From NCBI RefSeq assembly GCF_022965805.1, contig NC_133104.1, positions 21,216,912 through 21,280,911 on the forward strand: a DNA stretch of 64,000 bases. The letters run 5' to 3'. A program made the position numbers and the translations under genes. The stretch's first letter is position 1. Each line of letters starts with the position of its first letter. Below, one piece after another: positions 1 to 10,558 of the stretch. Under the pieces are notes generated by a model. It had not been told where the DNA came from and ran no database searches. It was given only the letters and a program-made list of their open reading frames with translations. Origin of the DNA: Primulina eburnea (Eukaryota > Streptophyta > Magnoliopsida > Lamiales > Gesneriaceae).

Positions 1-1
1 G

Positions 2-157
2 ATTCTGAGATTTGGACTCAAGGGTAAGCTATCTCCGAGATTCATTGGTCCTTTTGAGATCTTAGAATGTGTGGGAGATTTGGCCTACAGATTAGCTTTG
101 CCACCGTATCTGTCTAGTGTTCACAATGTGTTTCATGTGTCTTTGTTGAGACGATAC
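2..157 (+). pseudogene. Gypsy-A pol, integrase C-terminal segment (left half)
   Basis: Reads as 52 in-frame codons with the plant gypsy integrase tail signature: [13 protein letters not shown], then YRLALPP, then [10 protein letters not shown]. In the chromovirus family this segment lies between the integrase core and the chromodomain-like tail. The reading frame runs off the left edge of the window and is cut at 157 by Copia-1. It resumes in the same frame at 10201, so the gene was open here before insertion. The 5-bp sequence gatac (153-157) is the left target-site duplication. The Tekay/Del lineage is inferred from the similarity of this segment to the fuller gypsy copies elsewhere in the window. 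Confidence 0.88.
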
Positions 158-2235
158 TGTTAGAGTAGGTGCACGTCGAGCCAAGTGTTGGCCGACTGTT
201 CACAATGAAACTCTTTGTATAAACGATCTTTATTTTAATAATATTTCAATTTATTAATTTGGCGCATCTTTATCTTTATACCCATGCTTGTTGCATAGAT
301 AAAGTCCTTGAATATACAAATAGTAGAAAGAATATGAGATGCTCATATGATGAGTATCATGAAACTCATATTTGGAATACTGTATATTCTAAACCGTTCC
401 TAGTCGGTTCAGCCGCCACTAAGAAGGATAAAGGCCGCTCGAGTTAGAGACTAGTATCTGCGATGTGAGTACCATGTTTCATTGGTAGGGGACATTGTGA
501 TGTCCGAGCATGCAGATAGGTGCTCCTGGTAGAGTGCACTGAACAACCCTCTAGAAAGGACTTTCCAAGTGGTTCTCACTTATCGAGTGGAAAAGTCCTA
601 GTTTATGGTTGTACACCATTAGTCCTTATGACCCGGGACAACATTGAGACTCTATATGCTAGCGTTTCACTTTGACTTGTTTACCGACTCTTATGGGGTC
701 ATCAGGTGGCAAGGTTGGGTGTTACGGCGAAACATATAGGAGTCGATGCATTGTAGCCAGGGATTCACCGCTTACCTACGGGTATGGATATCCAATGTGT
801 TTTTCATGTATATGTGGGTTGAAATCTCTGATCAGAGTATGGTGGTAATTATGAAAGGAGTTTCATAGATTACACCATCGATGCAACCACGACATGACAC
901 ATAGTATCGATTCATTGACAACTCTCGATAGACCAATAGTTGTCGAATCGGTCGGGATATATGAGTTGAAGGGACCGTACTGTACGCTAACCATAATTGA
1001 ATGGTTCTTGCAGGCACTATCATGTGATACCTAGGGAATCACGTAAGCGATGCTGCTAGGCGTTTAACGTGATTGGTTGGGTACTATCAGACTTGAGTTC
1101 TGACGTTCTTACTATCAAGGAGTTGATAAGTAAGAATGGAGCAATTGGGGTATGCTCGAATAAGGACATGTTTAGTCCGAATCACATAGAGATGTGAACC
1201 CACGGCTAGTTGTATCAATGAACCATTGAGGGCCACACAAGTACTTGCTTGGTAAATCCCGATGAGAAGTAAAATAGTTCAATGTGTTGAACGGCTTATA
1301 AATGTGTTTATAAGCGTTAAGAAAAATAGAAGTATGACTTCTAAGAGAGAAATATAAATTTTAATTTATGGAAGTGTTTCTAAGATTAAAATTTGGCCAA
1401 GTGAATAATGTAGTTGAAAATTGTGATTTTCATAAACATTATTGGAGACTAAATTAAATTAATTCAAGTGTTGAATTAATTAAACACTAGTGGACCTAGT
1501 AGAGTCCAAATAATTAAAAATAATTCAAGTGTTGAATTAATAATATTGAGTCTTGTAGAGCTCAATTAAAATAATTATTTAACTAGTGGGACTTGAATAA
1601 ATTCAAGTAGTATTTAATTAATCTCAAAAATGTTTGAGATAATTAAAATTTAGTCTATGGTTTTTAATGTGTTAAAAACCATATAATATATGTGAGACAT
1701 GCTAGGGTTTGCATGCTTGGGAGGTGAAGAGGTGTGGAATATTTTTGATTAAAAAATTGCAAAGGCATGCAACTTTTCTCCCAACTTTTCCCACACCCAA
1801 GACTAGACTTCACTCCTCACTCTTCCCTCCTCACTTGGCCGAAACTTCAAGGCTTTTCTCTCCATATTTTTCTCTCATCTTGTGTTCTTCATTTTCTTGG
1901 AGAATACTCACTTCTTTTTGATAAATCTTCAAATATTTCTAGTGCAATATTTGAAGGGGTTTACAAAGCTAAGTGGTGGGCCTAATTCTTGAAGAGGAAG
2001 TAGGTGTGCTTGTAGATTTTCATCCATACAAGAACTTAAGTGTTTACACTTTAGTTGGAGCCATTCATCAACTCTAAGGGGTTGATAGGTAAAACTTTCT
2101 ACAAACACCCTATGTATGATTTATTGTGTTTGAAATGTAAATATTGCACAAAAGGAGGTGGCCGAAATTTTGCTCTAAAAACTTAAAATTTTTGCTTCCG
2201 TTGCGTTTCCGGCCACCGTAACCGGTCCGCTTTCA
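158..2235 (+). repeat. Copia-1 5' LTR
   Basis: Starts TGTTAGAG and ends CTTTCA; 2078 bp, the same length as the 3' copy. The short ORFs inside it recur in the other copia LTRs and are not genes. An inverted repeat at 1106-1136 (arms TTCTTACTATCAA and TTGATAAGTAAGAA around GGAG) could form a hairpin and recurs in Copia-2. The 3' third is AT-rich, with many copies of the word aattcaagtgttgaatta. Confidence 0.96.
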
Positions 2236-2237
2236 AG

Positions 2238-2249
2238 TGGTATCCGAGC
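2238..2249 (+). other. Copia-1 primer-binding site
   Basis: TGGTATCCGAGC begins two bases after the LTR. It differs at one position from TGGTATCAGAGC, the usual complement of the plant initiator-Met tRNA 3' end. Copia-2 has the same variant, so it is a lineage trait rather than a random mutation. Confidence 0.9.
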
Positions 2250-4050
2250 TATGGTTACGGTTTTTTGTGTAATATTTGCATAATATTATGTTGAGATCAA
2301 TTTCTAACCGTTTGAGATTTTTTGGTGCAACAAAATGCAAGGACCGAAATTTTAGAAACAAAAAAAAAAAAAATGTTTTTCCGGGGCTGCCCGAGGGCTG
2401 CCCGAAGGGGCTGCCCGAAAATTTCGGGCAGCCGAGGGGCAGCCCAAGGGGCTGCCCGAAACTTCCAGTTTTTAAATAAAAAAAAAAATTTTTTTTTGTT
2501 GCCGGAATCCGGCGACGGAGCTCCGGCGACGGCGATGACGACTAGGGTTTCCAAAAGTGTTTTGGTGAATCTTAGTGTCATGGGCCTTGAGATGTTGGGC
2601 CATTGGATGGACAACATAATTTGTGAAATTTAAATGGGCCAAAATATTTTGGTGAAAAATGTCTTTTGGGCCCTTAAGTTTAAATTTACAATTGTTGCAC
2701 ATATTTTCTCATAAAATAAATAATTGAAGTAGGACTTTAATTATTTATAGTAAATTGTGATTTACAAGAAATTCGATTATAAATAAATTAATTTGAAAGT
2801 AGACAAAGGTGTTTGTATACTTTGTTGATTTAATTTATAATTGTGGCGGTTAGTGATTGGATCAAGATATATAATATTGGATCAATTAATTATAGTGATA
2901 ATTGATTGATGGTGTATGATATGTGATATTATGCATGAAGGATGATCAAAAGCCCAAGCCCAATTTGCTAGGTGTATGCTAGGTTGTGTTGTATGATTGT
3001 AATAATTATCAATTTATAAAGTGGGCTTGGTTTATGGCCCGTTCCCACCCCCCATGAGATGTATCCCTATGTGCCATGGATATTTAAATGTAAATATTAG
3101 AATAGTGGAAGATCAAGATTGGAAGATGGTGGCCTTGGTGATTATGAAGATCGAAGACATGTAATATTGGATGCTAATGTAATAATTTAGTTGCATTGCA
3201 TCCCTGCATTTACCCTAGGATTGGACCTAGGCCCGTGTTTGGCTCACACGGGCCATTAGTGTTGGGGCAATTGATCATCCTTGTACTGTTTTCTATTTAT
3301 AATATATGCATGATATGTTATAAATAATGAGTATGTGCGTTATTATTATTATAATAACAAAGTTGCATGAATCCGGCAAACATACGATCAAACATGGCGA
3401 GCTTTTAAAATAAAATTAATGATGAGACCTTTCAAAATTAAAACCCCTCATTTTGAATAAGATTCAAAATTCATATCAAGTCCGAAAAGGGGAATTATAA
3501 ATTTGTTTATAATTTCCTTGTCTTCCATCGACAATGGATGCATGATGAACGCTACCCGTACTCGGGGCTCGGCTCATATTATTGGGGGAGCCTTGAGTGC
3601 CGGAAAGCTGTGACATCCATTGACATTGCGATGTGAACTACGTGGAACTCCCATGATTTCGGCTCATATTATTGAGGGAACTCATGGCGACCGTCCATTA
3701 AGGTTCAATATCGATGGGTTAGGCTTGACACGTAAAGATGAACGACGTCATATTAGTGGGTCCTAATCAAACGTGAGACAAAAGTATACGTAGAGGGTTG
3801 CATGGCGATGCAATTGGAAATTACCTTTTAGGAATTGTGATGGCCGATATTATTCGGGATCACAATTCGCTAATTGGACCTTACGTACCTACTGAGGAAA
3901 GAGTTTCCCGTTTTCACTAGAGGGTAGTGAAAATGTCAAAACAGTGGGAGCGATTATTTATAAAGTAAAAGTCCAAACTTTATATCTTATTAAATATTTT
4001 AAAATAGTCATTAACATTTATCTGTTTTACTTTTCAGTACAATCTTTGAC
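2250..4050 (+). other. Copia-1 untranslated leader
   Basis: About 1.8 kb between the PBS and the gag start with no credible gene. It holds two A-rich runs flanking a GC-rich inverted repeat (2384-2462), and four copies of a word close to CATATTATTGGG at 3575, 3665, 3749 and 3846. The Copia-2 leader keeps the same layout, so these parts are conserved between copies. The short ORFs on both strands near 2276-2702 come from the hairpin and A-rich runs. Confidence 0.8.
2409..2433 (+). other. Leader hairpin with perfect 12-bp arms
   Basis: GGCTGCCCGAAA (2409-2420), one A, then TTTCGGGCAGCC (2422-2433), set within further copies of GCTGCCCGA. The hairpin is retained in Copia-2 at 32468-32492. In retroelements such leader structures can serve dimerisation or packaging; that role is only inferred here. 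Confidence 0.85.
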
Positions 4051-7000
4051 ATGTCATCAATTCGCAACCCGTTTTCCGTCATTCTCGAAAAACACATTCT
4101 AACCGGACCAAACTATATCACTTGGCTAAGAAATTTAAAGATTGTCCTAAACTCGGAGAAGATCGCGTATACACTGACTGAGGCGCCCCCTGCTGAGGCT
4201 CCTATAGGCTGCACTCCTGAGGAATTGCAGACCTACAAGGAATGGTGTGACCATGACTTGAAGGCGAAGTGTTATATGCAGGCTTCAATGAACGATGAGC
4301 TGCAAAGGCGATTCGAGGATGCAAAGAATGCTGCTGACATTCATATGCACCTCAAGGAGCTCTTCGGAGAGCAGACTCGGCCTTTGAGGCATGCCACAGT
4401 AAAGGAGCTCATCACTTTACGCATGCGAGATGGGACTTCGGTCCATGAGCATGGCCTAAAGTTGATTGGGCTCGTGGACAAGCTCGTAGGCATGGATTTG
4501 GTGTTGCCTTCGGAGTTGACCACTGATGTGTTGCTGCTATCGCTGCCTAGCTCTTTCGATCCTTTCGTTGTGAACTTCAATATGAACAAGCTCGAGCCCA
4601 GCCTTGAAGAATTGGTGAACATGCTTGTGACCTTTGAGTCCACAATCAAAAAGGAGAAGCAGGATCTTTATGTGGGCTCTTCATCTGGCACGAAGACCGG
4701 TCCACCTGGGAAGGGAAAGAAGCGTTCTTTCCAGCGTACCAAGAAGAGCGTGCCCTTGAAGAGGCAGAGTCTGTGTCCCGTTGTGGCAGCCGCGCCAGTG
4801 AAGGCTGAAAAGACTGTTGACATCTGTCACCACTGCAAGAAGCCTGGACATTGGAGGCGTAACTGCAGGGAATATCTTGCGCAGAAGGGTTCTGGCAAAG
4901 GTATGTTCTTTATTGAAGTAAATATCTCGATTAACTCTACTTCTTGGGTATTGGATACCGGCTGTGGCTCACATCTCTGTAATGACTTGCAGGCGATGGG
5001 AAGAAGTAGGAGGCTCCGAGAGGGTGAGACCTTCTTAAGGATGGGCAATGGAGCAAGAGTTGCTGGGGTATTGGATACCGGCTGTGGCTCACATCTCTGT
5101 AATGACTTGCAGGCGATGGGAAGAAGTAGGAGGCTCCGAGAGGGTGAGACCTTCTTAAGGATGGGCAATGGAGCAAGAGTTGCTGCCAAAGCCGTAGGAG
5201 ATATTTGTTTAATTTTGAACAATGATTTTAAGTTTGTATTAAGAGATGTTTTGTTCGTACCAGACTTGATTAAAAACATTATTTCCATTCCTATGCTTGA
5301 TATTGATGGATATTCTTGTTTATTTGGCAAAGGTGTTTGCAATATTTACAAGAATGAATGTTTAGTTGGTACCGGTGAACTTGAAAACAATCTCTACACC
5401 TTAAAATTAAAAGATATTCCACTTAACAATGTCCAAACGATAACAACAACAAATAAGCGCAAACAAGATACTCTTAATTCGGCACAATTATGGCATGCTC
5501 GATTAGGACATATTTCCTCAAGAAGGATGAACAAGCTAGTGGGAGTTGGCATGTTTGATATGTCTGATATTAACGCTCTCACGACTTGTGAATCCTGTCT
5601 GAAAGGAAAGATGACCAAAATTCCCTTTAAGGGCCATGCGGAGCGAGCCAAAGGGTTATTGGATTTGATCCATACCGATGTGTGCGGTCCACTTAGCATC
5701 ACCACTAAGCATGGACATGCCTACTTCATCACCTTTACCGATGACCATTCGAGGTATGGGTATGTGTATTTGATGAAATACAAGTCTGAAGCCTTTGAAA
5801 AGTTCAAAGAATTCAGAAGTAAAGTAGAGAAGCAATTGGGACGAAGCATCAAGACACTTCGATCGGATCGAGGTGGTGAGTACTTGAGTGCCGAGTTCCA
5901 AGAGTATCTTAGAGAGAATGGGATTCTCTCGCAGTGGACTCCGCCAGCTACACCACAGTTAAATGGTGTTTCGGAGCGTCGTAACCGGACTTTGATGGAC
6001 ATGGTTCGGTCTATGATGGGGTTCACGGAGTTGCCGCCATCCTTTTGGGGATATGCGCTTGAAACAGCGGCACTGTTGTTGAACAATGTCCATACAAAGG
6101 CAGTTGACAAGACTCCATATGAGATATGGATGGGTAAGCCTCCCAAGTATTCTTATCTTAGAATATGGGGGTGTCCTGCTTATGTGAAGCAGACAGTGGG
6201 AGATAAATTGGATAGTCGATCCATTTTATGCTACTTTGTGGGATACCCAAGAAATTCCATTGGATATTATTTCTATCATCCCCAAGAAACAAAGGTGTTT
6301 GTTTCTAGGAACGCAACCTTTTTGGAAAAGGAATTTCTATTAGATAGAAAAGGCGAGATGATAGAACTCGAAGAGGTTCGAGAGACACCCACAGTTGTAG
6401 AACCCACACCCGAGAAGCCAAGTGAGGAGATACAAGCTCCTAGAAGAACCGAGAGAGTCTCGAGACCACCTGTGAGGTATGGTCTGCTTCTTGAAGAGGG
6501 CCATGATGAGCCTAACCTTGGATGTGATCCAAGGACTTTCAAGGAAGCGTTATCGGATGCCGATTCATCCAAGTGGCTTGAAGCAATGGAATCTGAGATG
6601 AATTCCATGCATTCGAACCAAGTGTGGAATCTCGTGGATCCACCTGAGGGAATTGTTCCCATAGGGTGTAAATGGATTTACAAGAGGAAACTTGGGGCGG
6701 ATGGGAAGGTATTGACCTTCAAGGCGCGATTGGTAGCAAAAGGGTATACTCAAAGGCAAGGTGTTGACTATGAGGAAACCTTTTCTCCAGTTGCGATGTT
6801 CAAGTCCATTAGGATATTGCTAGCCATAGCTGCATGGTACGACTATGAGATATGGCAGATGGATGTTAAGACAGCCTTCCTTAATGGGGATATTAAGGAA
6901 GAAATTTACATGTCTCAACCTGAGGGTTTCACATCTATCGGAAGTGAGCATATGGTATGCAAACTTCAAAGATCTATTTATGGTCTTAAGCAGGCATCGA

Positions 7001-8103
7001 GGAGTTGGAACCTCAGATTCGATAGTACAATCAAAGAGTTTGGTTTTACTAAGAATCCTGAGGAACCCTGTGTGTATAAGAAGGTCAGTGGGAGTGCTGT
7101 GACATTCCTAGTTCTTTATGTTGATGACATTCTACTCATTGGGAATGATGTAGGAATGTTGCAATCAACTAAGATATGGTTAGCAAGTAAGTTCTCAATG
7201 CAGGACTTGGGTGAAGCATCTTTTGTATTGGGAATACAGATCTATAGAGATAGATCAAAAAGATTGCTTGGTCTCACCCAGTCCACATACATTGATACCA
7301 TCGTGAAGCGGTTCTCGATGGATGAGTCCAAGAGAGGACATCTACCAATGTGTCATGGCGTGTCCCTATCCAAGTCTATGTCTCCCAAGACTGATGCAGA
7401 GATAGCGGCGATGACACGAATTCCGTATGCTTCAGCCATTGGTAGTATCATGTATGGGATGATATCTACACGTCCTGACGTGGCATTTGCACTAAGTGTA
7501 GTGAGTAGATATCAATCCAACCCCGGTCTTCCACACTGGAAAGCTGTGAAAGACATCCTCAAGTATTTGAGAAGGACCAATAAGTTGTTCTTGGTCTATG
7601 GGGGTGGAGAACTGAAATTGGAAGGCTATACCGACTCTAGCTTCCAAAGCGATGTTGATGACTCGAAGTCAACCTCCGGATTCATATTCATGCTCAATGG
7701 TGGTGCTGTCTCTTGGAAGAGTTTCAAGCAAGACAGTACTGCGGATTCCACCACTGAGGCAGAATACATTGCTGCATCGGCTGCAGCAAAGGAGGCTGTT
7801 TGGATTAGGAATTTCGTCCAAGAGTTGGGCGTCATTCCAAATGGAGTTGCTCCTATCCCGGTGATGTGTGACAACACGGGAGCCATAGCTCAGGCGAAGG
7901 AGCCAAGGTCTCATCAGAAGTCCAAACACGTATTGAGAAAGTACCACATCCTCAGAGAGATCGTGGAAAGAGGAGATGTCGTGATTGACAAAGTCGGCTC
8001 CGCAGATAATGTTGCTGATCCACTAACTAAGCCTTTACCAGGACCATCGTTCGAGAAGCATCGCGAATCAATGGGTCTAAAGCATATAGGTAGTTGGCTC
8101 TAG
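4051..8103 (+). CDS. Copia-1 gag-pol polyprotein, intact 1350 codons
   Basis: Single open frame from the first ATG after the leader to TAG. Gag occupies about residues 1-290, with a CCHC zinc knuckle at 259-272 (CHHCKKPGHWRRNC). The aspartic protease has its DTG at 302-304, and the same loop is repeated at 342-344 by a 120-bp duplication. The GAG-pre-integrase HHCC region begins near 480 (LWHARLGH). Integrase catalytic residues are D543, D606 and E642 (DD35E spacing). Reverse transcriptase follows with YVDD at 1023-1026, then RNase H with YTDSSFQSD near 1190 and STTEAEY further on. The product would make the capsid, mature it, copy the RNA and integrate the DNA. No stop or frameshift is visible, so the element could be autonomous unless the protease duplication disables it. 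Confidence 0.96.
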   Translation: MSSIRNPFSVILEKHILTGPNYITWLRNLKIVLNSEKIAYTLTEAPPAEAPIGCTPEELQTYKEWCDHDLKAKCYMQASMNDELQRRFEDAKNAADIHMHLKELFGEQTRPLRHATVKELITLRMRDGTSVHEHGLKLIGLVDKLVGMDLVLPSELTTDVLLLSLPSSFDPFVVNFNMNKLEPSLEELVNMLVTFESTIKKEKQDLYVGSSSGTKTGPPGKGKKRSFQRTKKSVPLKRQSLCPVVAAAPVKAEKTVDICHHCKKPGHWRRNCREYLAQKGSGKGMFFIEVNISINSTSWVLDTGCGSHLCNDLQAMGRSRRLREGETFLRMGNGARVAGVLDTGCGSHLCNDLQAMGRSRRLREGETFLRMGNGARVAAKAVGDICLILNNDFKFVLRDVLFVPDLIKNIISIPMLDIDGYSCLFGKGVCNIYKNECLVGTGELENNLYTLKLKDIPLNNVQTITTTNKRKQDTLNSAQLWHARLGHISSRRMNKLVGVGMFDMSDINALTTCESCLKGKMTKIPFKGHAERAKGLLDLIHTDVCGPLSITTKHGHAYFITFTDDHSRYGYVYLMKYKSEAFEKFKEFRSKVEKQLGRSIKTLRSDRGGEYLSAEFQEYLRENGILSQWTPPATPQLNGVSERRNRTLMDMVRSMMGFTELPPSFWGYALETAALLLNNVHTKAVDKTPYEIWMGKPPKYSYLRIWGCPAYVKQTVGDKLDSRSILCYFVGYPRNSIGYYFYHPQETKVFVSRNATFLEKEFLLDRKGEMIELEEVRETPTVVEPTPEKPSEEIQAPRRTERVSRPPVRYGLLLEEGHDEPNLGCDPRTFKEALSDADSSKWLEAMESEMNSMHSNQVWNLVDPPEGIVPIGCKWIYKRKLGADGKVLTFKARLVAKGYTQRQGVDYEETFSPVAMFKSIRILLAIAAWYDYEIWQMDVKTAFLNGDIKEEIYMSQPEGFTSIGSEHMVCKLQRSIYGLKQASRSWNLRFDSTIKEFGFTKNPEEPCVYKKVSGSAVTFLVLYVDDILLIGNDVGMLQSTKIWLASKFSMQDLGEASFVLGIQIYRDRSKRLLGLTQSTYIDTIVKRFSMDESKRGHLPMCHGVSLSKSMSPKTDAEIAAMTRIPYASAIGSIMYGMISTRPDVAFALSVVSRYQSNPGLPHWKAVKDILKYLRRTNKLFLVYGGGELKLEGYTDSSFQSDVDDSKSTSGFIFMLNGGAVSWKSFKQDSTADSTTEAEYIAASAAAKEAVWIRNFVQELGVIPNGVAPIPVMCDNTGAIAQAKEPRSHQKSKHVLRKYHILREIVERGDVVIDKVGSADNVADPLTKPLPGPSFEKHRESMGLKHIGSWL
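4946..5185 (+). repeat. 120-bp tandem duplication inside the Copia-1 protease
   Basis: 4946-5065 and 5066-5185 are identical as far as I can read. The repeat is in frame (40 codons) and each copy contains the protease active-site loop LDTGCGSHLC plus the following strand up to RMGNGARVA. Copia-2 has the region once, so the duplication is derived. Confidence 0.95.
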
Positions 8104-8106
8104 TGC

Positions 8107-8117
8107 AAGTGGGAGAT
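8107..8117 (+). other. Copia-1 polypurine tract
   Basis: AAGTGGGAGAT directly before the 3' LTR, a few bases after the gag-pol stop. It is the expected plus-strand primer site and is identical in Copia-2. Confidence 0.88.
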
Positions 8118-10195
8118 TGTTAGAGTAGGTGCACGTCGAGCCAAGTGTTGGCCGACTGTTCACAATGAAACTCTTTGTATAAACGATCTTTATTTTAATA
8201 ATATTTCAATTTATTAATTTGGCGCATCTTTATCTTTATACCCATGCTTGTTGCATAGATAAAGTCCTTGAATATACAAATAGTAGAAAGAATATGAGAT
8301 GCTCATATGATGAGTATCATGAAACTCATATTTGGAATACTGTATATTCTAAACCGTTCCTAGTCGATTCAGCCGCCACTAAGAAGGATAAAGGCCGCTC
8401 GAGTTAGAGACTAGTATCTGCGATGTGAGTACCATGTTTCATTGGTAGGGGACATTGTGATGTCCGAGCATGCAGATAGGTGCTCCTGGTAGAGTGCACT
8501 GAAAAACCCTCTAGAAAGGACTTTCCAAGTGGTTCTCACTTATCGAGTGGAAAAGTCCTAGTTTATGGTTGTACACCATTAGTCCTTATGACCCGGGACA
8601 ACATTGAGACTCTATATGCTAGCGTTTCACTTTGTCTTGTTTACCGACTCTTATGGGGTCATCAGGTGGCAAGGTTGGGTGTTACGGCGAAACATATAGG
8701 AGTCGATGCATTGTAGCCGGGGATTCACCGCTTACCTACGGGTATGGATATCCTATGTGTTTTTCATGTATATGTGGGTTGAAATCTCTGATCAGAGTAT
8801 GGTGGTAATTATGAAAGGGGTTTCATAGATTACACCATCGATGCAACCACGACATGACACATAGTATCGATTCATTGACAACTCTCGATAGACCAATAGT
8901 TGTCGAATCGGTCGGGATATATGAGTTGAAGGGACCGTACTGTACGCTAACCATAATTGAATGGTTCTTGCAGGCACTATCATGTGATACCTAGGGAATC
9001 ACGTAAGCGATGCTGCTAGGCGTTTAACGTGATTGGTTGGGTACTATCAGACTTGAGTTCTGACGTTCTTACTATCAAGGAGTTGATAAGTAAGAATGGA
9101 GCAATTGGGGTATGCTCGAATAAGGACATGTTTAGTCCGAATCACATAGAGATGTGAACCCACGGCTAGTTGTATCAATGAACCATTGAGGGCCACACAA
9201 GTACTTGCTTGGTAAATCCCGATGAGAAGTAAAATAGTTCAATGTGTTGAACGGCTTATAAATGTGTTTATAAGCGTTAAGAAAAATAGAAGTATGACTT
9301 CTAAGAGAGAAATATAAATTTTAATTTATGGAAGTGTTTCTAAGATTAAAATTTGGCCAAGTGAATAATGTAGTTGAAAATTGTGATTTTCATAAACATT
9401 ATTGGAGACTAAATTAAATTAATTCAAGTGTTGAATTAATTAAACACTAGTGGACCTAGTAGAGTCCAAATAATTAAAAATAATTCAAGTGTTGAATTAA
9501 TAATATTGAGTCTTGTAGAGCTCAATTAAAATAATTATTTAACTAGTGGGACTTGAATAAATTCAAGTAGTATTTAATTAATCTCAAAAATGTTTGAGAT
9601 AATTAAAATTTAGTCTATGGTTTTTAATGTGTTAAAAACCATATAATATATGTGAGACATGCTAGAGTTTGCATGCTTGGGAGGTGAAGAGGTGTGGAAT
9701 ATTTTTGATTAAAAAATTGCAAAGGCATGCAACTTTTCTCCCAACTTTTCCCACACCCAAGACTAGACTTCACTCCTCACTCTTCCCTCCTCACTTGGCC
9801 GAAACTTCAAGGCTTTTCTCTCCATATTTTTCTCTCATCTTGTGTTCTTCATTTTCTTGGAGAATACTCACTTCTTTTTGATAAATCTTCAAATATTTCT
9901 AGTGCAATATTTGAAGGGGTTTACAAAGCTAAGTGGTGGGCCTAATTCTTGAAGAGGAAGTAGGTGTGCTTGTAGATTTTCATCCATACAAGAGCTAAAG
10001 TGTTTACACTTTAGTTGGAGCCATTCATCAACTCTAAGGGGTTGATAGGTAAAATTTTCTACAAACACCCTATGTATGATTTATTGTGTTTGAAATGTAA
10101 ATATTGCACAAAAGGAGGTGGCCGAAATTTTGCTCTAAAAACTTAAAATTTTTGCTTCCGTTGCGTTTCCGGCCACCGTAACCGGTCCGCTTTCA
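8118..10195 (+). repeat. Copia-1 3' LTR
   Basis: 2078 bp, TGTTAGAG...CTTTCA, followed by the second gatac. About ten substitutions against the 5' copy, for example at 406/8366, 544/8504 and 675/8635. Confidence 0.96.
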
Positions 10196-10200
10196 GATAC

Positions 10201-10419
10201 GTAGCGGATGAGTCTCATGTTTTGCATCCGACAGAAGTTCAGCTGAATCCGGATTTGTCTTTTGTGGAAAGACCGGTTTCGATCTTAGGCCGGAAGGATA
10301 AGGTACTGCGGAATAAGACTATTCCTCTTGTCTTAGTGCAGTGGCAGCGCCGAGGTACTGAAGAAGCTACTTGGGAACTAGAGAGTCGCATGCGGTCAGA
10401 GCATCCAGAGTTGTTCTAG
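10201..10419 (+). pseudogene. Gypsy-A pol C-terminus (right half)
   Basis: Continues the frame cut at 157 and ends at TAG 10417-10419. It carries the chromodomain-like tail seen in the other gypsy copies: KTIPLVLVQW, EEATWE, then a terminal HPELF. This tail is typical of Tekay/Del chromoviruses, where it is thought to guide insertion towards marked chromatin. Apart from the Copia-1 insertion, no defect is visible in this part. Confidence 0.9.
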
Positions 10420-10522
10420 TTGTAGTATTTTCAGTTATGATTGTAATTTCAGTTGTACTTTCAGTTGTAATTCATTCTTAAGTTGAATGTATTGTTGTTC
10501 AAAATTGTCATTTTTCAGACTC

Positions 10523-10558
10523 GATTTCGCGGACGAAATCCTTTTTAGGGGGGGAGAA
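10523..10558 (+). other. Gypsy-A pre-PPT hairpin and polypurine tract
   Basis: GATTTCG (10523-10529), loop CGGA, CGAAATC (10534-10540), followed by a G-rich purine tract immediately before the LTR. The same stem-loop with changed but still pairing bases occurs in the other gypsy elements here. Confidence 0.85.

Larger units (their letters stand above)
158..10195 (+). mobile_element. Copia-1, complete Ty1/copia retrotransposon
   Basis: Complete element of 10,038 bp with two LTRs of 2078 bp each, a PBS, a long leader, one intact gag-pol ORF, a PPT and perfect 5-bp target duplications (gatac at 153-157 and 10196-10200). By eye about ten substitutions separate the two LTRs (about 0.5%), so insertion was recent. 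It lies in the 3' end of the pol gene of Gypsy-A. The order protease, integrase, reverse transcriptase/RNase H defines Ty1/copia. Long LTRs suggest an Angela- or Tork-type lineage, but that assignment is not certain. Confidence 0.97.

Noticed and set aside
259..447. 62-codon ORF repeated at 8219, 30250 and 37463
   Set aside because: It recurs because it lies inside the copia LTRs. No family match, no start context, and the reading drifts between LTR families.
2297..2702. Overlapping ORFs on both strands in the copia leader
   Set aside because: Produced by the GC-rich inverted repeat flanked by A/T runs; lysine- and phenylalanine-rich low complexity.
4341..4649. Antisense ORFs across Copia-1 gag-pol (for example 4341-4649, 4827-5342, 5721-6146)
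   Set aside because: Shadows of the long sense ORF. No domain and no independent support.
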